The notes: generated by a model from the sequence alone, not told the origin. Positions 23,257-35,385 are shown, numbered from the stretch's first letter. The stretch is DNA of 64,000 bases from Heliocybe sulcata (GCA_004369045.1 ML213507.1:827361-891360), one strand, 5' to 3'. Translations and numbers: made by a program.

Positions 23257-26200
23257 ATGGCTCCCAGGGCAGCAGAATACGATTCGGACGGGGAACCAGA
23301 CGAACGCAACTCAAAGAAGAGGAAGACTAAGCCTGGTGTTCGAGCCTGCGACGTCTGCCGACGTAAGAAAAGTATGTCTCGTCCGTTGATACTACTCGCT
23401 CGCCGAAACTTAACTCCGAAATTGCTATTCCTGCATAGTTCGCTGTGAGTCTCGCGAACAATGTGCTGCGCGCTCGACTTGTCTTAACCAATTATACCTC
23501 CGTGTTCCAGGTGATGGCCCGCAAGGCCCAGATAACAAATGCCTGAACTGCATCAGCTTTAAGACGGAATGCACTTACGGAGAAGTAGTGAAGGTCGGGA
23601 ACCCTGTCGTTCTACGTGGCATACTGCGGTCTGACCGACATGTCCTCATTGCAGAAACGCGGTCCTCCTAAAGGGTGAGAATGCACTGTGCGGACAGGCC
23701 TGCACGGAAGTGAACCTTAGCCTGCAGATACACGCACACTTTGGAGACGCGTGTCTCCAAGTTAGAGGACCTCCTGCGAAAGGTGTCTATCACTGTCTGC
23801 CTGATTGCGTACAGACTGTTTGACATCATGCCAGCATTGTCCAGATCTCGATTTGGACAAAGAGGTCGGGCCTCCTCTGAACAAGCACAGCTACCGCAGG
23901 GAGCAGGCAAACCTGCCTCTCATCAATGCTGATGCAATTTCCACGAAACCGAAGCCTAGTGAGGTCGCGGAAACATCTAGGCAGGGCTCTGGATCGCCTG
24001 TGGCTCAAACGGATGTGGAGACCAGTGAAGATGAATATCTCCAGAACTCGCTGGCCGAAGACGCACAGAGGCTTTCTATCAAACCCAGCCATCACCGCTA
24101 CCTCGGGAAAGCCAGCGGCATCTCCTTGATCGAGGCAGTCATCCAACTGAAAGTCCAGAGTTCCGGGACTGATGCTGCAACGCTCACCAGCGACTGGGGT
24201 AAACACCGGCGTTACCAGTTTTGGACCGTCCCATCGGTACGTGTGCAACTTCAGGTATTGAGGCAGGCCTGGTCACGCATTATATGCAGTGGGAAGTTCC
24301 CATGTACCAAGACGAGCATCCTGACTTCGTGTTCCCTGAGCCGGATCTGATGAACGACGTCGTGGATCTGTATTTCACGAAACTTAACTCGCTCTCGCCG
24401 CTCCTTCATCGGCCAACTTTCCAGGCGAATATAGATGATAACCTACACCTGCGGGACCATAAATTTGCAGCAGTCCTACTTGCTGTCTGCGCTATCGGCT
24501 CGCGATTCAGTGATGATCCGCGAGTATACTCGGAACCTGATACGCCTCAATCAGCAGGCTGGCAATATTATAATCAGGTCCACAAAATCCGAAGGTCCCT
24601 CGTGGCGCCGCCATGCCTTTATGATATCCAGGTTTGGCCAGTCAGTGCTGATTTCGTCCTGCGTAATGGCCTTACTCAGCTGAGTCTTCTCGACAGTTAT
24701 TAACGTTCTTCCTTCTCGGTTCATCCTCCCCTCATGCTGTATGGGGCATAATCGGCATCGGCTTGCGGATTGCCCAGGATGTAGGAGCTAATCGACGCAG
24801 ATTTTATGGCGACCAGATGACCGTAGAAACCGAAATGTGGAAGCGTGCCTTCTGGTGAGTGGCGGGCATTGGAGGAATACTATGGCTGATGCACTTCCCT
24901 CAGGGTTCTGGTCACTGCGGAACGCGGAATTAGTGCTGCGCTTGGCAGACCGACCACTATACAGGACGAAGAGTAAGCAGTGCTATCAATCCGTCGGTGG
25001 CGTGCAGCCTGACACATTCCTACAGCATCGATGTCGACTGGCCTGCGGAATGCGACGATGAGTACTGGACGAATGAGGACCCTGCGAAGGCCTTCAAGCA
25101 ACCTCCAGGGAAGCCCTCATCCATGTGCTTCTATATTTATGGGTTAAGGCTAGCGAACATTCAAGGAAGTGCCTTGCGGACCATTGTATGCTTTTATATG
25201 TTCAAGCCCATTATTCGACCTGACGATTTCTCTCTGTAGTACTCCACCGGACGTCGCCGTGCATTCTTTGGGCAGATAGGCCAAGACTGGGAAGAACGCA
25301 CCGTAGCGGAGATGGACTCCACCCTGAACAAGTGGTTCGACGATATGCCAGACCATCGTATGTCTATGCCATAGCTCGCTATAGTCCAGCAATTTGACGT
25401 ATTTGTTAGTGCGGTGGATACCCACCAGTGACAACCTGATCTTCTTCAGACAATCAGCGCAGATGCACGTCGCTTATAACTACAACCAAATCCTCGTACA
25501 CCGCCCATTCATAGCGTCTTCTCGGAAAGCCACGCAGCTGACGGTGTCTTGCATGGCCATCTGCACAAACGCGGCCCGATCTATCGTCAACGTAGCTGAT
25601 GTGACGTCCAAGCGGGGCGAATCCATACCAGGCATAATTGTCGCAGTCTTCACATCGGCCGTTATATTGATGATGCATGCGTTGGGTGGCAAACGAGCAG
25701 GGCTCTCGTCCGACCCGGCCAAGGGGATCAACGACGTCCTAAAGGCCATGGATGCTTTGAGATTCTATGAGGAAAGGTGAAGTACTAACTGGACCCTGCC
25801 TTGCCATACCTCTAACCTGTGCTCTTATATAGATGGCATCTTGCTGGCGCTTATTGGTAAATGTCTCTCGCTTGCTTCTACAGGATGCCCCGCTTACGCC
25901 GCCCAGGGATATTCTATGGAGCCTGGGAAAGGTGGCCGACCTTCTGGTGCCGCCTCCAAGACTACCTGACTCGCTGAAGCGAAGCCGAGACTCGGGTCTG
26001 CTCGTATCAGACTACGGAAGCGACTCAATTCCGGGCCATCAGTTCCACCCAGTCTTCAATCCGCTAATGGCCCGTAACTTCAGGTCGGATTTTGCAAACA
26101 TGGGCGACGATCTGAGCTCGCGCCTTGTTGGATCGACCGCTCAACAATCGCAGACACCTCCGGGCGTTCAGTTAACAGCACCATATGCAGCGTCCGTTAC

Positions 26201-26806
26201 CAGGACTGCAGCACTTCCATCAGAGCCCTCTGCAGATCATTCCGGTGCGCTACCCGCGGGTGTTCCTACGTCTGTTATGTCCCCTGGGCGACTGGCTAGA
26301 CGACACACCCGTATAACTCAGGAGCCCAGCGCATCCGAGCCATTATTTCTCCCCGGTCAAGGACCACCCGCACCACCGCCACCACCACTGTCCCACTCCT
26401 CTACGTCCGATGGTCTCGACGCACAATATCCAGCGTCTGAACTCGATGATATGGCCGCCTTCTTCCATGCTTTCCAGTCGATGTCGCAGCACACAGCGGA
26501 TTCAGAGATGACCGAGCAGCAGCGATCGTATCAGACTGCGCCCCAGACCTGGTCTTTCGATGCGAACACCAACGAACCACTTACTCAACAGCAGCAGCAA
26601 GCTCTCGACAATGAAATACTTGCTGCCTGGTCCAACGTGCCGACTGCCTTGATGTGCGTATACAGATTTATTTCTCTTGGTTGCTTCTTAAATGATTTCT
26701 ATCTAGGCCGGGCGAGTGGGATGCTTACTTTAGCGGTCTTGGCGATCTGACGCATAGTCAAGACAACACGACTCACAGTACTTCTACCGGAAATCAACAG
26801 TTCTGA
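23257..26806 (+). CDS. Zn2Cys6 (Gal4-type) transcription factor with fungal-specific TF domain
   Basis: Nuclear DNA-binding regulator of 899 residues from 16 exons: 23257-23371, 23439-23444, 23511-23593, 23655-23674, 23728-23782, 23835-24152, 24219-24236, 24290-24631, 24697-24854, 24904-24972, 25026-25185, 25240-25357, 25410-25776, 25833-25856, 25907-26653, 26707-26806. A basic patch (NSKKRKTKPGVRA) precedes the zinc cluster CDVCRRKKIRCDGPQGPDNK CLNC, with spacing C-x2-C-x6-C-x9-C-x2-C-x6-C. A linker (KKRGPPKG) and a coiled-coil helix (LETRVSKLEDLLRK) follow. The middle homology region contains DVVDLYFTKLNSLSPLLHRP, HAVWGIIGIGLRIAQDVGAN and ERGISAALGRPTTIQDED. The C-terminus is Pro/Gln/Ser-rich, probably activating. 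Exon 2 is only six bases. Targets are unknown. Confidence 0.9.
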
Positions 26807-27421
26807 TTTTTGATGGCACTCTACTCAGCAATTTTCTAGTATTCCGACTTAGTTACTGATACTAAACGAAGTGTGAAGAGGCAGCGTTCTAATTCACGAC
26901 TTTCCAAATGTAAAAGCTATCCAATAGACCTTGAGGTCATATATAGATCGTTCAGGAGCACCTCACATCGTGGCAATGAGACCTTGGGAGTGATTGGAAG
27001 GGCCGCAAACATCAACCATTGATGCAGGGCGTTCCCATTCTTAAGCTTCTTCATTTGTGTAATCACGAAGTTTCCGTTAACCACGAGCCCCGAAATTTAA
27101 ATTGACACGTCCTGCAGGTGCAGGTACTTGTACTGGAAAACTCAGAGAAGACGTGCGTCAATGAAGAGTAACAAGGTGCAAGGTAGCGGAAATCCAATCA
27201 ACCCGAGAGCAATTGTCCGAGGGTCTTCAGAAGAACTAAAGGGCAGGAGACGAGTGGTGGTAGGTGGTGGTATAATCGAACTGCGAGTTGTTGATCCTTG
27301 TTAGTCACGCAAAGGGAGAAACAGCCACAGGGTAAATAGGCACAAATACACTGTCCCGTCGTTGGACTCAATAACACCGGTCAAAACTCGCTATTCCAGG
27401 AGGCCATAGTATTCCGTCAAG
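26807..27421. other. Intergenic region, Zn2Cys6 / DUF3844 gene
   Basis: 615 bp without a recognised gene. A short GT-rich run (ggtggtaggtggtggta, near 27256) and an imperfect local repeat around 27112-27133 are the only features. It holds the promoter of the downstream gene. Confidence 0.4.
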
Positions 27422-28674
27422 ATGCTTGGCCCTGTATTCACGACATGTCTGCTCTTGACGGCCAGCCTTGGTCTGACTGAGGCGTCTACCAACGTTTACC
27501 TTCACCCCTCTCCGCCTCAAGCGGCGCGCCTGTCTCCGCAGAGGTCGAGCCTGTTGCTCTCGCGTCACCTCGGTCTTGAACGCTACGAGTCTGTAGGAGA
27601 AGATGACGAGCAATGGCTGATGGGTACTGTGGAGTCCACCAATGATTTTGTTGGGAAGGGCGGTGATGCGCTGCTTGTGACTCTTTCGGAGGAGGACAGT
27701 ACAGGTGAAGTATCCGCCACTCCTGTCCCTCCGACAAGGTTACTCACCTATAATGATTATCGAAAATTTAGAAGCAATTCCCGAATCTCTGCAGCCTGCT
27801 GTTACTGCGCCTGATTCATTCTGGCGATACCACGCCGACTCATTGGTCGAGCGCTACCTGAGCCGCGCAAGCCGAGTGTACTCGTCCATCTACTCCTCGT
27901 CATATTCCTCCCCCCTATCCCTAGGTATCCCCCGCCTGCTCGACACCTGGACACTCACGAAACCCACAAAGGCCACCGAGACCTTCATCGAAGAAGTCGC
28001 CGCTCTCGTCGACTTCCTTGAAACCCCTTCTGAGGACGGAGAACCCAAATTTGGCGCCTTCGATCTGCAAGGCCTCCATGAAGTCAAGGCACACTACGGA
28101 GCGGACAGCGAGCAGTACCAATCCGCCAAGGAGACGCTCAACGCCTTCTTCCAGAGCGCCCTTGCCAAGCCCAACCTGAACTTCGCTATCGTCACGCACC
28201 CCTCATCCGCTATGAACGCCAAGCGCCAGCCTCCCCCGTCGCAATCGCCCTTGCCGATGCCGCAGGAGCCCATTGGTTCCTTTGCGAGATGCTTCCAGAG
28301 TGAGAGTGCGTGTGTGAACGGCACATCGAGCTGCTCGGACCATGGGGCGTGCGTGCAGGCGAAGGCGCAGGGCCAGGGCGGGTGCTGGGTGTGCGCTTGC
28401 GCAGCCACTAGGAGTGAGAAGGGGAAGGTTGAGACATGGGCGGGCCAAGCCTGCGAGAGGAAGGATGTCAGCGGGTATGTTGCTTAATCTCCTTCGTCCA
28501 AGGCTATGCGTTTTGACTGAATGCATCGTCAGCCCCTTCGTTCTCCTGACTGGCACCGTTATTACATTGATACTCCTCATTGCTGGTTCGGTCGGCTTGC
28601 TCTTTGGTATCGACGCGGACAAACTGCCGAGCACTTTGACGGGCGCAGTAGCTCCCGGTTTGAAGAGAGACTAG
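27422..28674 (+). CDS. ER/vacuolar-sorting membrane protein with DUF3844 (Vps3844) domain
   Basis: Predicted type I membrane protein of the secretory pathway, 375 residues, exons 27422-27704, 27772-28474, 28533-28674. It starts with a signal peptide (MLGPVFTTCLLLTASLGLTE). The luminal part leads to a Cys-rich module: FARCFQSESACVNGTSSCSD, HGACV, CWVCACAAT, then WAGQACERKDVSG. This is the EGF-like DUF3844 pattern. A single membrane helix follows (FVLLTGTVITLILLIAGSVG) with a short cytosolic tail ending KRD. In yeasts and filamentous fungi this family is annotated as vacuolar-sorting or ER membrane protein; the precise function is poorly known. The first intron was taken as 27705-27771, because a nearer acceptor would leave an improbable 34-nt intron. 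Confidence 0.88.
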
Positions 28675-28954
28675 GGGAACGTAGTCTGAGCTCTCATGCA
28701 TGAAGTGACTTAAATTCCTGATTCAGTCGCCTTGTAATCCCATCTGCATTTTTCTTGCACTCACGACAGAGTTCTACGATGACCATGCAGCTTGGTGAAT
28801 GAGCGACGGCGGACAGCTACGATGCAGGACTCGGTCCCTCCCGATTCCGAAGGCGGGATAGCTTCTCGAGCTAAGCACTGCTTGCTATGTTCTCCTTTGC
28901 TCCCATACAGCAATACAGACAAGTAAATACCTATGCTAATATCCCAGTAAATAC

Positions 28955-30317
28955 CTAGAGCGCCTTCGGGGTACCCTCAGCTGTCATGAGGGACGCCTCC
29001 TTACCAAGAATCTTAGGGCCATCTCCGACCTTGCAGTGAATGACACCCTTAACAGCACCGGTGCCCCATTTCTTTAATTTCTCCTCGTTGAAACCCTCAA
29101 CCAATTTGCCTGTGGGCTTGCCGTTGGCCTCGGGGAAGATGTTGAGCACGTCGTAAAAACCGACAGCGCTTGCCTGGGATGTGCGCTCTTCCGGTGCGGG
29201 AGGGACGGGGAAGTAGTAAAGCACAAGCTCAGTGATCGCTTTCATATGCTCGGGGAGCGTGTAGATGACTGCGTTGGGTCCAGCATCGAAGGTGTACGCT
29301 GCGCCCAGGTGGCCAGTCTTCTGCAGGCAGACGCGGTTGTACTCCTCGACGAGAGCGATGAGGTTGCGCGAGACGTCGTTCATGTAGAAGATCGGCGGCG
29401 TCGTGTCGAGAGCAACGGCATGGAACTGGTTCGAGTCCGCCATCGTGATCTTTGCGAACGCGTCAAAGTCGCGCGCCTTGATGGCCTTGCTGATGGCCTG
29501 CATGCGCATGGGAACGACGTGCTTGATGCGGTGCTGGAGGAGCGGCGACGTTTCGACGGTGAGCTGCATGCCGACGCTGCTGCCGACGTCCTTCTTCTCG
29601 CCGGAGACGACGCAGACGACGGCGCGCATCTCGGGCCAGTGCGCTCGCGGGGCGACCTCGATGGCGAGGGAGTCGGAGCCGTCGGGCTTGGAGCCCATTT
29701 CCCAGGCCACGTACCCGCCGAAGAGGGAGCGGCAGGCAGAGCCCGACCCGCGCCGTGCGATGAGGGAGAGCTCGGAGGGGTTGAGGGGGAGGGCGAAGAG
29801 AGAGGCGAGGGAGGTGGTGAGGGCGGCGAAGCCGGAGGCAGAGGAGGCGAGGCCTGCCGCTGTGGGTACGGTGTTGAAGGAGACGATGTGGAGCTTCATT
29901 TCTGAGAGCTGGGAGCGTTATTAGGATCTTGATCATTGTCTAATGCACACTGCAGCATACCTTGGGTGCGTTCGGATCCTTGTCCTCAACGAGAACTTTG
30001 CGCAGCCTCTTCATCTCCTTGATACAGTTGTCCATCCGTCCACCATCCTTGATCTCCTCCTCCTTCCCGTTCAGCCACAGGCGGTCTTTCGTGAAAGAGG
30101 GGTCTGCTCGCGATGTCGTGGTCGACCGCAACAGGTCCTGGTCAAGGGTCACTGACAATGACGAGTTTGTCGGCAGAATAAGCTTCGTGTCCCGCTTTCC
30201 CCAATACCTGATAATCATTCAGTGATCATCTGAGCCTTGGAACGTCTACTCCACTCACTTGATGCAAGCAATGTTCACCGGCGCGGACGTCGTCGCCTCG
30301 TATACGGTCGCCGACAT
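28955..30317 (-). CDS. MVD1: Diphosphomevalonate decarboxylase (mevalonate pathway)
   Basis: Converts mevalonate diphosphate to isopentenyl diphosphate with ATP, the last step before sterol and isoprenoid building blocks. Three exons (30317-30259, 30207-29961, 29908-28955) give 419 residues, full length. It begins MSATVYEATTSAPVNIACIK, followed by YWGKRDTKLILPTNSSLSVT, which contains the substrate-binding start of GHMP-fold decarboxylases. The GHMP phosphate loop is PTAAGLASSASGFAAL. ARRGSGSACRSLFGGYVAWE and the catalytic-region MADSNQFHAVALDTTPPIFY also match. The acceptor at 29909-29911 was chosen because it restores LSEMKLHIVSFN. In fungi the gene is called ERG19/MVD1. A 792-bp divergent intergenic region separates it from the MDR gene. 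Confidence 0.96.
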
Positions 30318-31109
30318 TGTCGTTCAGTGTGGGGAATGATACGTGCTGGCAGAGACGTGAGAGGCAGAATAAAAGGTCTCAGCTGTGGCCAATGGTACGA
30401 CTGTTTTACGGCCGCTGTTGTTCCACTCGTCCGACCGCGACATCTTCGAGTCTGTGCTAAATGATATCTGCCAAATCTGGCAGTATCGCCTCTCTGAGTG
30501 CGCTTCCGCTCCGGGGTCTTGCGGTGTCAGGAGCCGGCATTCCTCTTCAAAGCTTTGAAGGACAGGTCAACTCGCTGCCTTCGTTTCTTATAGATTTGAA
30601 ATGAACAAGTAGAGGGCGATGAATATGCTCTGTTGAAGTGAATGCACGGTCTTGAGTAGTCTATAGCACTATACTGACATTATGCAGCGTCGTCTGCGGT
30701 GTCTCCGCTTTGGGCGGTCGCGTTGGCTTGAGTTGTCGATCCACAGGCACCACAAATCAGCGCTGCCTCAAAACACCTTAAGACGGGTGCACCCATGCAA
30801 CATGGAGGTTAAGGACCGAACACACGCTATAATTTGCTTCACATAAGCAAGAAAGTGTCAATTGCATCGCCACCATGCATCCACCGATTTTCTCGGTAGA
30901 CTCGGTACCGCAGAGGCCATGGGGGGCTGCGACGCTGCCTAACTAGACAAAAGGAATGGATGATCCTGCTGCTTTGTATCGCGTCCTAGAGGCCAGAGTC
31001 ATCATCTTCATAAGCTGATGAGCTGACAATACTCAGCAGACTGGCTTGAGAGGTATATAAGTTTACAGACACAGGCACAGAACATCCTGACTAACTGGAC
31101 AAACTCACC
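30318..31109. other. Divergent intergenic region, MVD1 / MDR reductase
   Basis: 792 bp holding both promoters. A TATA-like site at 31054-31060 faces the MDR gene and is listed separately. I see no gene, repeat or sterol-response element I could defend by eye. Confidence 0.45.
31054..31060 (+). promoter_or_regulatory. TATA box of the MDR reductase gene
   Basis: TATATAA about 50 bp upstream of the ATG at 31110. With a short 5' leader this fits a core promoter. Inferred from position and sequence only. Confidence 0.5.
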
Positions 31110-32426
31110 ATGTCCCTCCCAACTAACTCGAAGGTCTTCATCCTCAACCGCTCCATCGACGACAGCGGCGTCAAAGCATCGGGTCCCGACTCACATTTCA
31201 CCCTCACCACGCAGCCAGTCACCCTCCCTTCACCGGAAACCCCCAACTTCATCCTCGTCCAAGTGCTCGCCATATCAAACGACCCAGCCCAGATCCTGTG
31301 GTTCCGCGGAGGAGCCCGGGACATGGCTATTGTCGGTAAAGCTGATCCAGTCAAGACGTATGGCATCGGGAGGGTGCTAGCGGTTGGGAAGAACGTAGGT
31401 AAATTCAAGACCGGAGACTTGATCTTTGATATGATTGCCTGGGCGGAGTATTACACGTACGAGCCGACGGACCGGGCTTATGTGGTCAAGTGAGGGTTTG
31501 AGCTCGTTCGATGCTGAGCACCCATACCAACTGATTTGGTACCCGCAGTGGTGGACGCCCGTTGGAGTTCCCGCTCAGCACATATTTGGGTATCTTGGCC
31601 ACGTCGGGCCTCACAGCATATGTGGGCCTCAAGAATACGCTCGAGTTCAAGCCAGGGCAGTCCCTCATAGTCAGCGGCGCAGCAGGGTAAATCTTGAACT
31701 ACTCATGCAGAACTGAGAACATACTGGGACTATCCGCTCGCTCTCTAGATCCGTCGGTCACGTCGTAGTCCAGTACGCAAAGAACGTCCTGGGAGCATCG
31801 AAGGTTGTCGCCATAGCCGGGTCCGGAGACAAATGCGCTTGGCTGGAGAAGCACGGAGCGGACAAGGCGGTCAACTACAAATCAGCAGAGTTCACGAATG
31901 AGCTGGCGGAGGCTGTTGGTCCCGATGGTGCTGATGCGTGGGTACTCTTGACGCTCAGGATGCGGAACAGAGACTAAGAGTGAAGTTTTATGCAGGTTCT
32001 TCGATAATGTCGCAGGTCGGGTGTACGACGCCGTCCTCCCGAACATGAAGCTCCACGGTAAAGTCGCGCTGTGTGGCGCCATATCCCGTAAGTCCCGAGT
32101 CCTTGCGCATATATACGCCTACTCATATTCGCTCTCCGATGACGACAGAGTACAACTCGAAGGGCACGTACAACGCTGGTACGCACATGGTCGTCCTGAT
32201 CAGGCGGCTGCATGTCATCGGGTTCACCGTGCGCGACCACTATGACGAGACCCCGAATTTCATGAAAGAGTGTACTGACGCGATCAAGAGCGGCAAGATA
32301 TGGATTGGCGAGGGCACAGAGACAGTGGTCGATTTAAGAGGGAAGTTCGAGGGTATTCCGGAGACGTGGGCGGGACTGTTCCAAGGAAAGAACAACGGGA
32401 AGCTAGTCAGCATCTTGGCAGATTGA
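31110..32426 (+). CDS. NADP-dependent MDR-family oxidoreductase (PTGR/alkenal reductase-like)
   Basis: Zinc-independent medium-chain dehydrogenase/reductase of the alkenal/prostaglandin reductase type. Such enzymes reduce double bonds of reactive enals and enones in the cytosol. Five exons (31110-31489, 31549-31686, 31749-31937, 31996-32087, 32149-32426) give 358 residues. The N-terminal part carries DPAQILWFRGGARDMA and GIGRVLAVGKNVGKFKTGD. The central block is PLSTYLGILATSGLTAYVGL. The dinucleotide fold begins LIVSGAAGSVGHVVVQYAK, with VVAIAGSGDKCAWLEKHGAD beyond it. FDNVAGRVYDAVLPNMKLHG and CGAIS are typical of the family. No structural-zinc Cys cluster is present. The closest named groups are PTGR1/LTB4DH; the natural substrate is unknown. 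Confidence 0.92.
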
Positions 32427-32610
32427 GTGGGGATGTCTCGAGAGGACGATCCAAAGCTCATAATGCTGGAAGTTCACCATGCAAGGTGTGTAGAGTACAG
32501 TATAGGACCATTCATAGCTGTGGCGCGTCGTGCGAGTACCGCGGCAGTTACCGACTGCATACCTAATATAGAACGCGAAGTTAAGTCCTGTTTGAATTAA
32601 AACTTCGAGG

Positions 32611-33359
32611 ATGTTGGCTCGCCTTTCTATTTCGACGCGCGCTGCTGTTCGCTCAGCATGTGCTCCTAGAGCAGTTGGACTTGTCTACGGAAGGCAATGG
32701 CTCGCGACTCCGCCTGTGCGAACTTTTGAGTCAGACGCGACGAGTGGCTCTTCTGAACCTGCCCGACATCCTCCCAGACCCGTCGTCAAAGAACCAAGTA
32801 AGTCGGGGGGAGACGCGATGGCTAAGTTCTGATTTATTCTTTTGGATGACAGCTGAAGTCCCGGATGCTCCTCAAGAGCCCCGTTTGCTCAGTAATTCAG
32901 AAATGAAGGAGAAGGTTGATCAATTCCTCTCAGGGCGGAGGTGGAACATAGAACGCAGAAATAAACCCGTGAAAATCGCGAAACGTTTCCATTTCCCGAC
33001 CTACGACGATGCGATCGACTTCACCAACGTCGTCGCAGAAATTGCGAAGAAGGAGAACGTACGTGAACATCGCCATATGTTGTCCATTATTAGTTCAAGT
33101 TCTCAACTGCGTTGCTGCGCTGTAGCACCACCCTGCTATCTTGACAGAGGCGCAATTGGTTACGGTCCAGACATGGACTGACCACGGCATTTCGGTATCC
33201 CAGGAGGGCGGCCGAAAGCGAGCGAATGGCATTACCTTGCGAGATGTGCGGCTTGCGAGTCTCGTTGAGAACGCGTTCGTGGAGCAGTTTGTGGCGAATG
33301 GACGATACAGCGAGCCAAGAATGAGACCGCCATATGAGCAGCCATTTGAGGAGATGTGA
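32611..33359 (+). CDS. Pterin-4a-carbinolamine dehydratase with mitochondrial-type presequence
   Basis: Dehydrates 4a-hydroxy-tetrahydropterin, recycling pterin cofactors. Three exons (32611-32797, 32853-33058, 33126-33359) give 208 residues. The first 45 or so residues (MLARLSISTRAAVRSACAPR and on) are rich in Arg, Ala and Ser without acids, a mitochondrial-type presequence. The catalytic domain shows RRWNIERRNKPVKIAKRFHF, FTNVVAEIAKKEN, then the hallmark HHPAI and WTDHG, with GITLRDVRLASLVENAF at the end. The core family is about 100 residues, so both ends are extended. The second intron falls exactly between Asn and the catalytic His-His pair. Family identity is firm; localisation is predicted from composition only. 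Confidence 0.9.
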
Positions 33360-33777
33360 GTGTCGTCATTGCTGTACTGGCTTGCATGGCGATTTATGAA
33401 CAAAAAAGCGCAGGGAGTGAGGAGGCAAAAAAGAAGCCTGAAGCTTCAAGTGAGCAGTGAGTCCGTGCCAGCTCGACTATCCCGGCGGATGGGAATTTGA
33501 GGTTTATACGCCTCCTTAACATGTCGTTGATGCTCCATGTTATTACTGCTGCACTACACTCTAAGATACTAGTGCATACCGACCAGCTCTTATACTCGGG
33601 GACGCCATTGCAAACTTCTCAGTCTGCTTACTGCGAGGTATTGCTGTGCCACATTGACCCCTAACCTTGCCACCTCATATCACGTGCGCGTCAATTATCT
33701 ATGACTTCAAGCTTCAGCCTTGGGCACTCTAGCTGTAGCTTTTCATCTTGTATCCGGCGCTCCTGCAGAAAATCAAT
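33360..33777. other. Intergenic region, PCD / zinc-knuckle gene
   Basis: 418 bp between tandem genes. No gene or repeat was recognised. It holds the 3' region of the first gene and the promoter of the second. Confidence 0.4.
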
Positions 33778-34923
33778 ATGACCCGCTACACGAGTATCGG
33801 ATATAAACGCAAATACCTTGAAGCCGGTTTTGGCGACGACGCGGACGATGTCGACGCCGCCCCTCAGGATGAATCTTTTGCAGCGGAGGAGGGCACTACT
33901 GCTAGCGTTCCTCAGGATTTGGGCTCTGTAGACCCGCCGAAGAAGAAACGGAAGCGGAGCAAGAAGCCAAAGGTGGCTAAACTCAATGTTGAAGAGGTAC
34001 AGGGTACAGAAGGAGTTGAAGCACAGGGGAAAGAGCGAGCGCAAGAGCAGACTGGGGAGAGCGCGCAAGGTACCGCTGAAGTGCGGGAAAAGAAGAAGGC
34101 AGGCCAAGGCAAGAAACAGAAAAGACTGGGTGCGTCTGGATCCCTTTGCTAGCAGGTTGGCGCGATTTGACGTTTGCCTTAGATGCGAAAGCTCGCTCCG
34201 ACCAACGACGGCAGAGACGCATCGACGAGCGGTACGCGAACACGACGTGTCTAGCTTGTAGAGAGAAGGGACATATGGCGAAAAAATGTCCGAAAGCGAA
34301 GACGGAGGATGGGAACGGTCAGCAGGGGAAGAGTGCTGTGGGTATATGCTATAGGTACATCCTATCGCCAACTTCACGAGAGACATTAGATATTAACCTG
34401 TATTATGTAGGTGCGGCTCTAGAGGACACAACCTGTCTAAATGCAAGAAAGCCGTGGACCCAGAGAACCCTCTGCCCTTCGCCGCCTGCTTCGTCTGCTC
34501 AGGCACGGGCCACCTCGCCTCCGCCTGTCCGCAAAATAAGGAGAAGGGTGTATACCCGAACGGCGGCAATTGTAAGCTGTGCGGAGAGACCTCGCATCTG
34601 GCGAAGAATTGTCCCCTAAGACAGAATGGTACGAATGGTACGCATATACCCTATGCGGTCCCACAATCAGAGTTAATGGGTATCTTCGTTATGTAGATGG
34701 GGCGAAGAACACTAGCGCGTCGCTCATCGGCACTGGCCAGCAGGCCGGCGCCGACGAGGACGACTTCCACATCATTAAACGCCGCACGGCCGAAATTGAT
34801 CTCGAAGAAAAGCAGGCGGAGAGAGCGAAGCGCCTCGCCAACGTCAAGGCCGGCGTGCACTCGGGCGTTGTAAAAGCGTTCGGGAAGACAGCACCCGCGC
34901 AGAAGAAGGTGGTGTTCTTTTAA
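33778..34923 (+). CDS. CCHC zinc-knuckle protein, ZCCHC9-like
   Basis: Probable nuclear or nucleolar RNA-binding protein. Four exons (33778-34129, 34183-34354, 34411-34628, 34697-34923) give 322 residues. The N-terminal third is charged, with a strong nuclear-localisation patch (PPKKKRKRSKKPKVAK) and acidic repeats. RRQRRIDERYANT is followed by four C-x2-C-x4-H-x4-C knuckles: CLACREKGHMAKKC, CYRCGSRGHNLSKC, CFVCSGTGHLASAC and CKLCGETSHLAKNC. This order, and the FAACFVC and NGGNCKLCG context, match ZCCHC9 and its fungal relatives. The C-terminal tail is mostly helical and basic (LEEKQAERAKRLANVK) and ends KKVVFF. The start at 33778 is the first ATG. Specific RNA targets are unknown. Confidence 0.9.
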
Positions 34924-35385
34924 ACTGTTGGGAGCCTCGGGGATTGTGGTGGCTAGGAATTGAGGTGGTGATACGAGTACGCAGGTACGCCGTTGATGTC
35001 ACGAGCCAAACTATCGGGGCTGATCATCGCGGCAGGTATATCAGACAGGGTTCTTCGTGCAGATAGGCTATGTATGGGTGTGAAGTCCGCGGGCCTCATT
35101 GACCGAGGGCCTCTGCTATTGGCTCGTATCTAGCCGAGCCGTGGGCGGCTATCTGGGCTTGTGGCTATTCACACACCAGTTCAAGGGAAGACGCAACTGC
35201 GGCCTGGCGCTTACTATGCTGTTCAGTGGCGCCCATCATCATCTCATCTGTTCGTCAGCAATAGCCACGGATGTCTATTACAGAGACCATCAGCCGCGGT
35301 GTCTCATTCTCCTATTATATTACGACTGCGAGGATGTCATCGTGCCCTCTCGTCTGCCGTTAGCGCACGCCACCTTTATGCCTTC
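34924..35385. other. Intergenic region, zinc-knuckle gene / hypothetical gene
   Basis: 462 bp. Two overlapping short open frames run into the next gene, but no homology is visible. An untranslated or short extra 5' exon of the next gene may lie here. Confidence 0.35.

Noticed and set aside
27705-27738. 34-nt intron in the DUF3844 gene
   Set aside because: Too short for efficient splicing in these fungi. An acceptor at 27769-27771 keeps the frame, gives a 67-nt intron and the better join EEDSTEAIPESLQ.
29246-29905. Plus-strand open frame of 219 residues
   Set aside because: Antisense to MVD1 exon 3. Its Asp/Glu/Gly/Val-rich composition mirrors the GC-rich third positions of the real gene.
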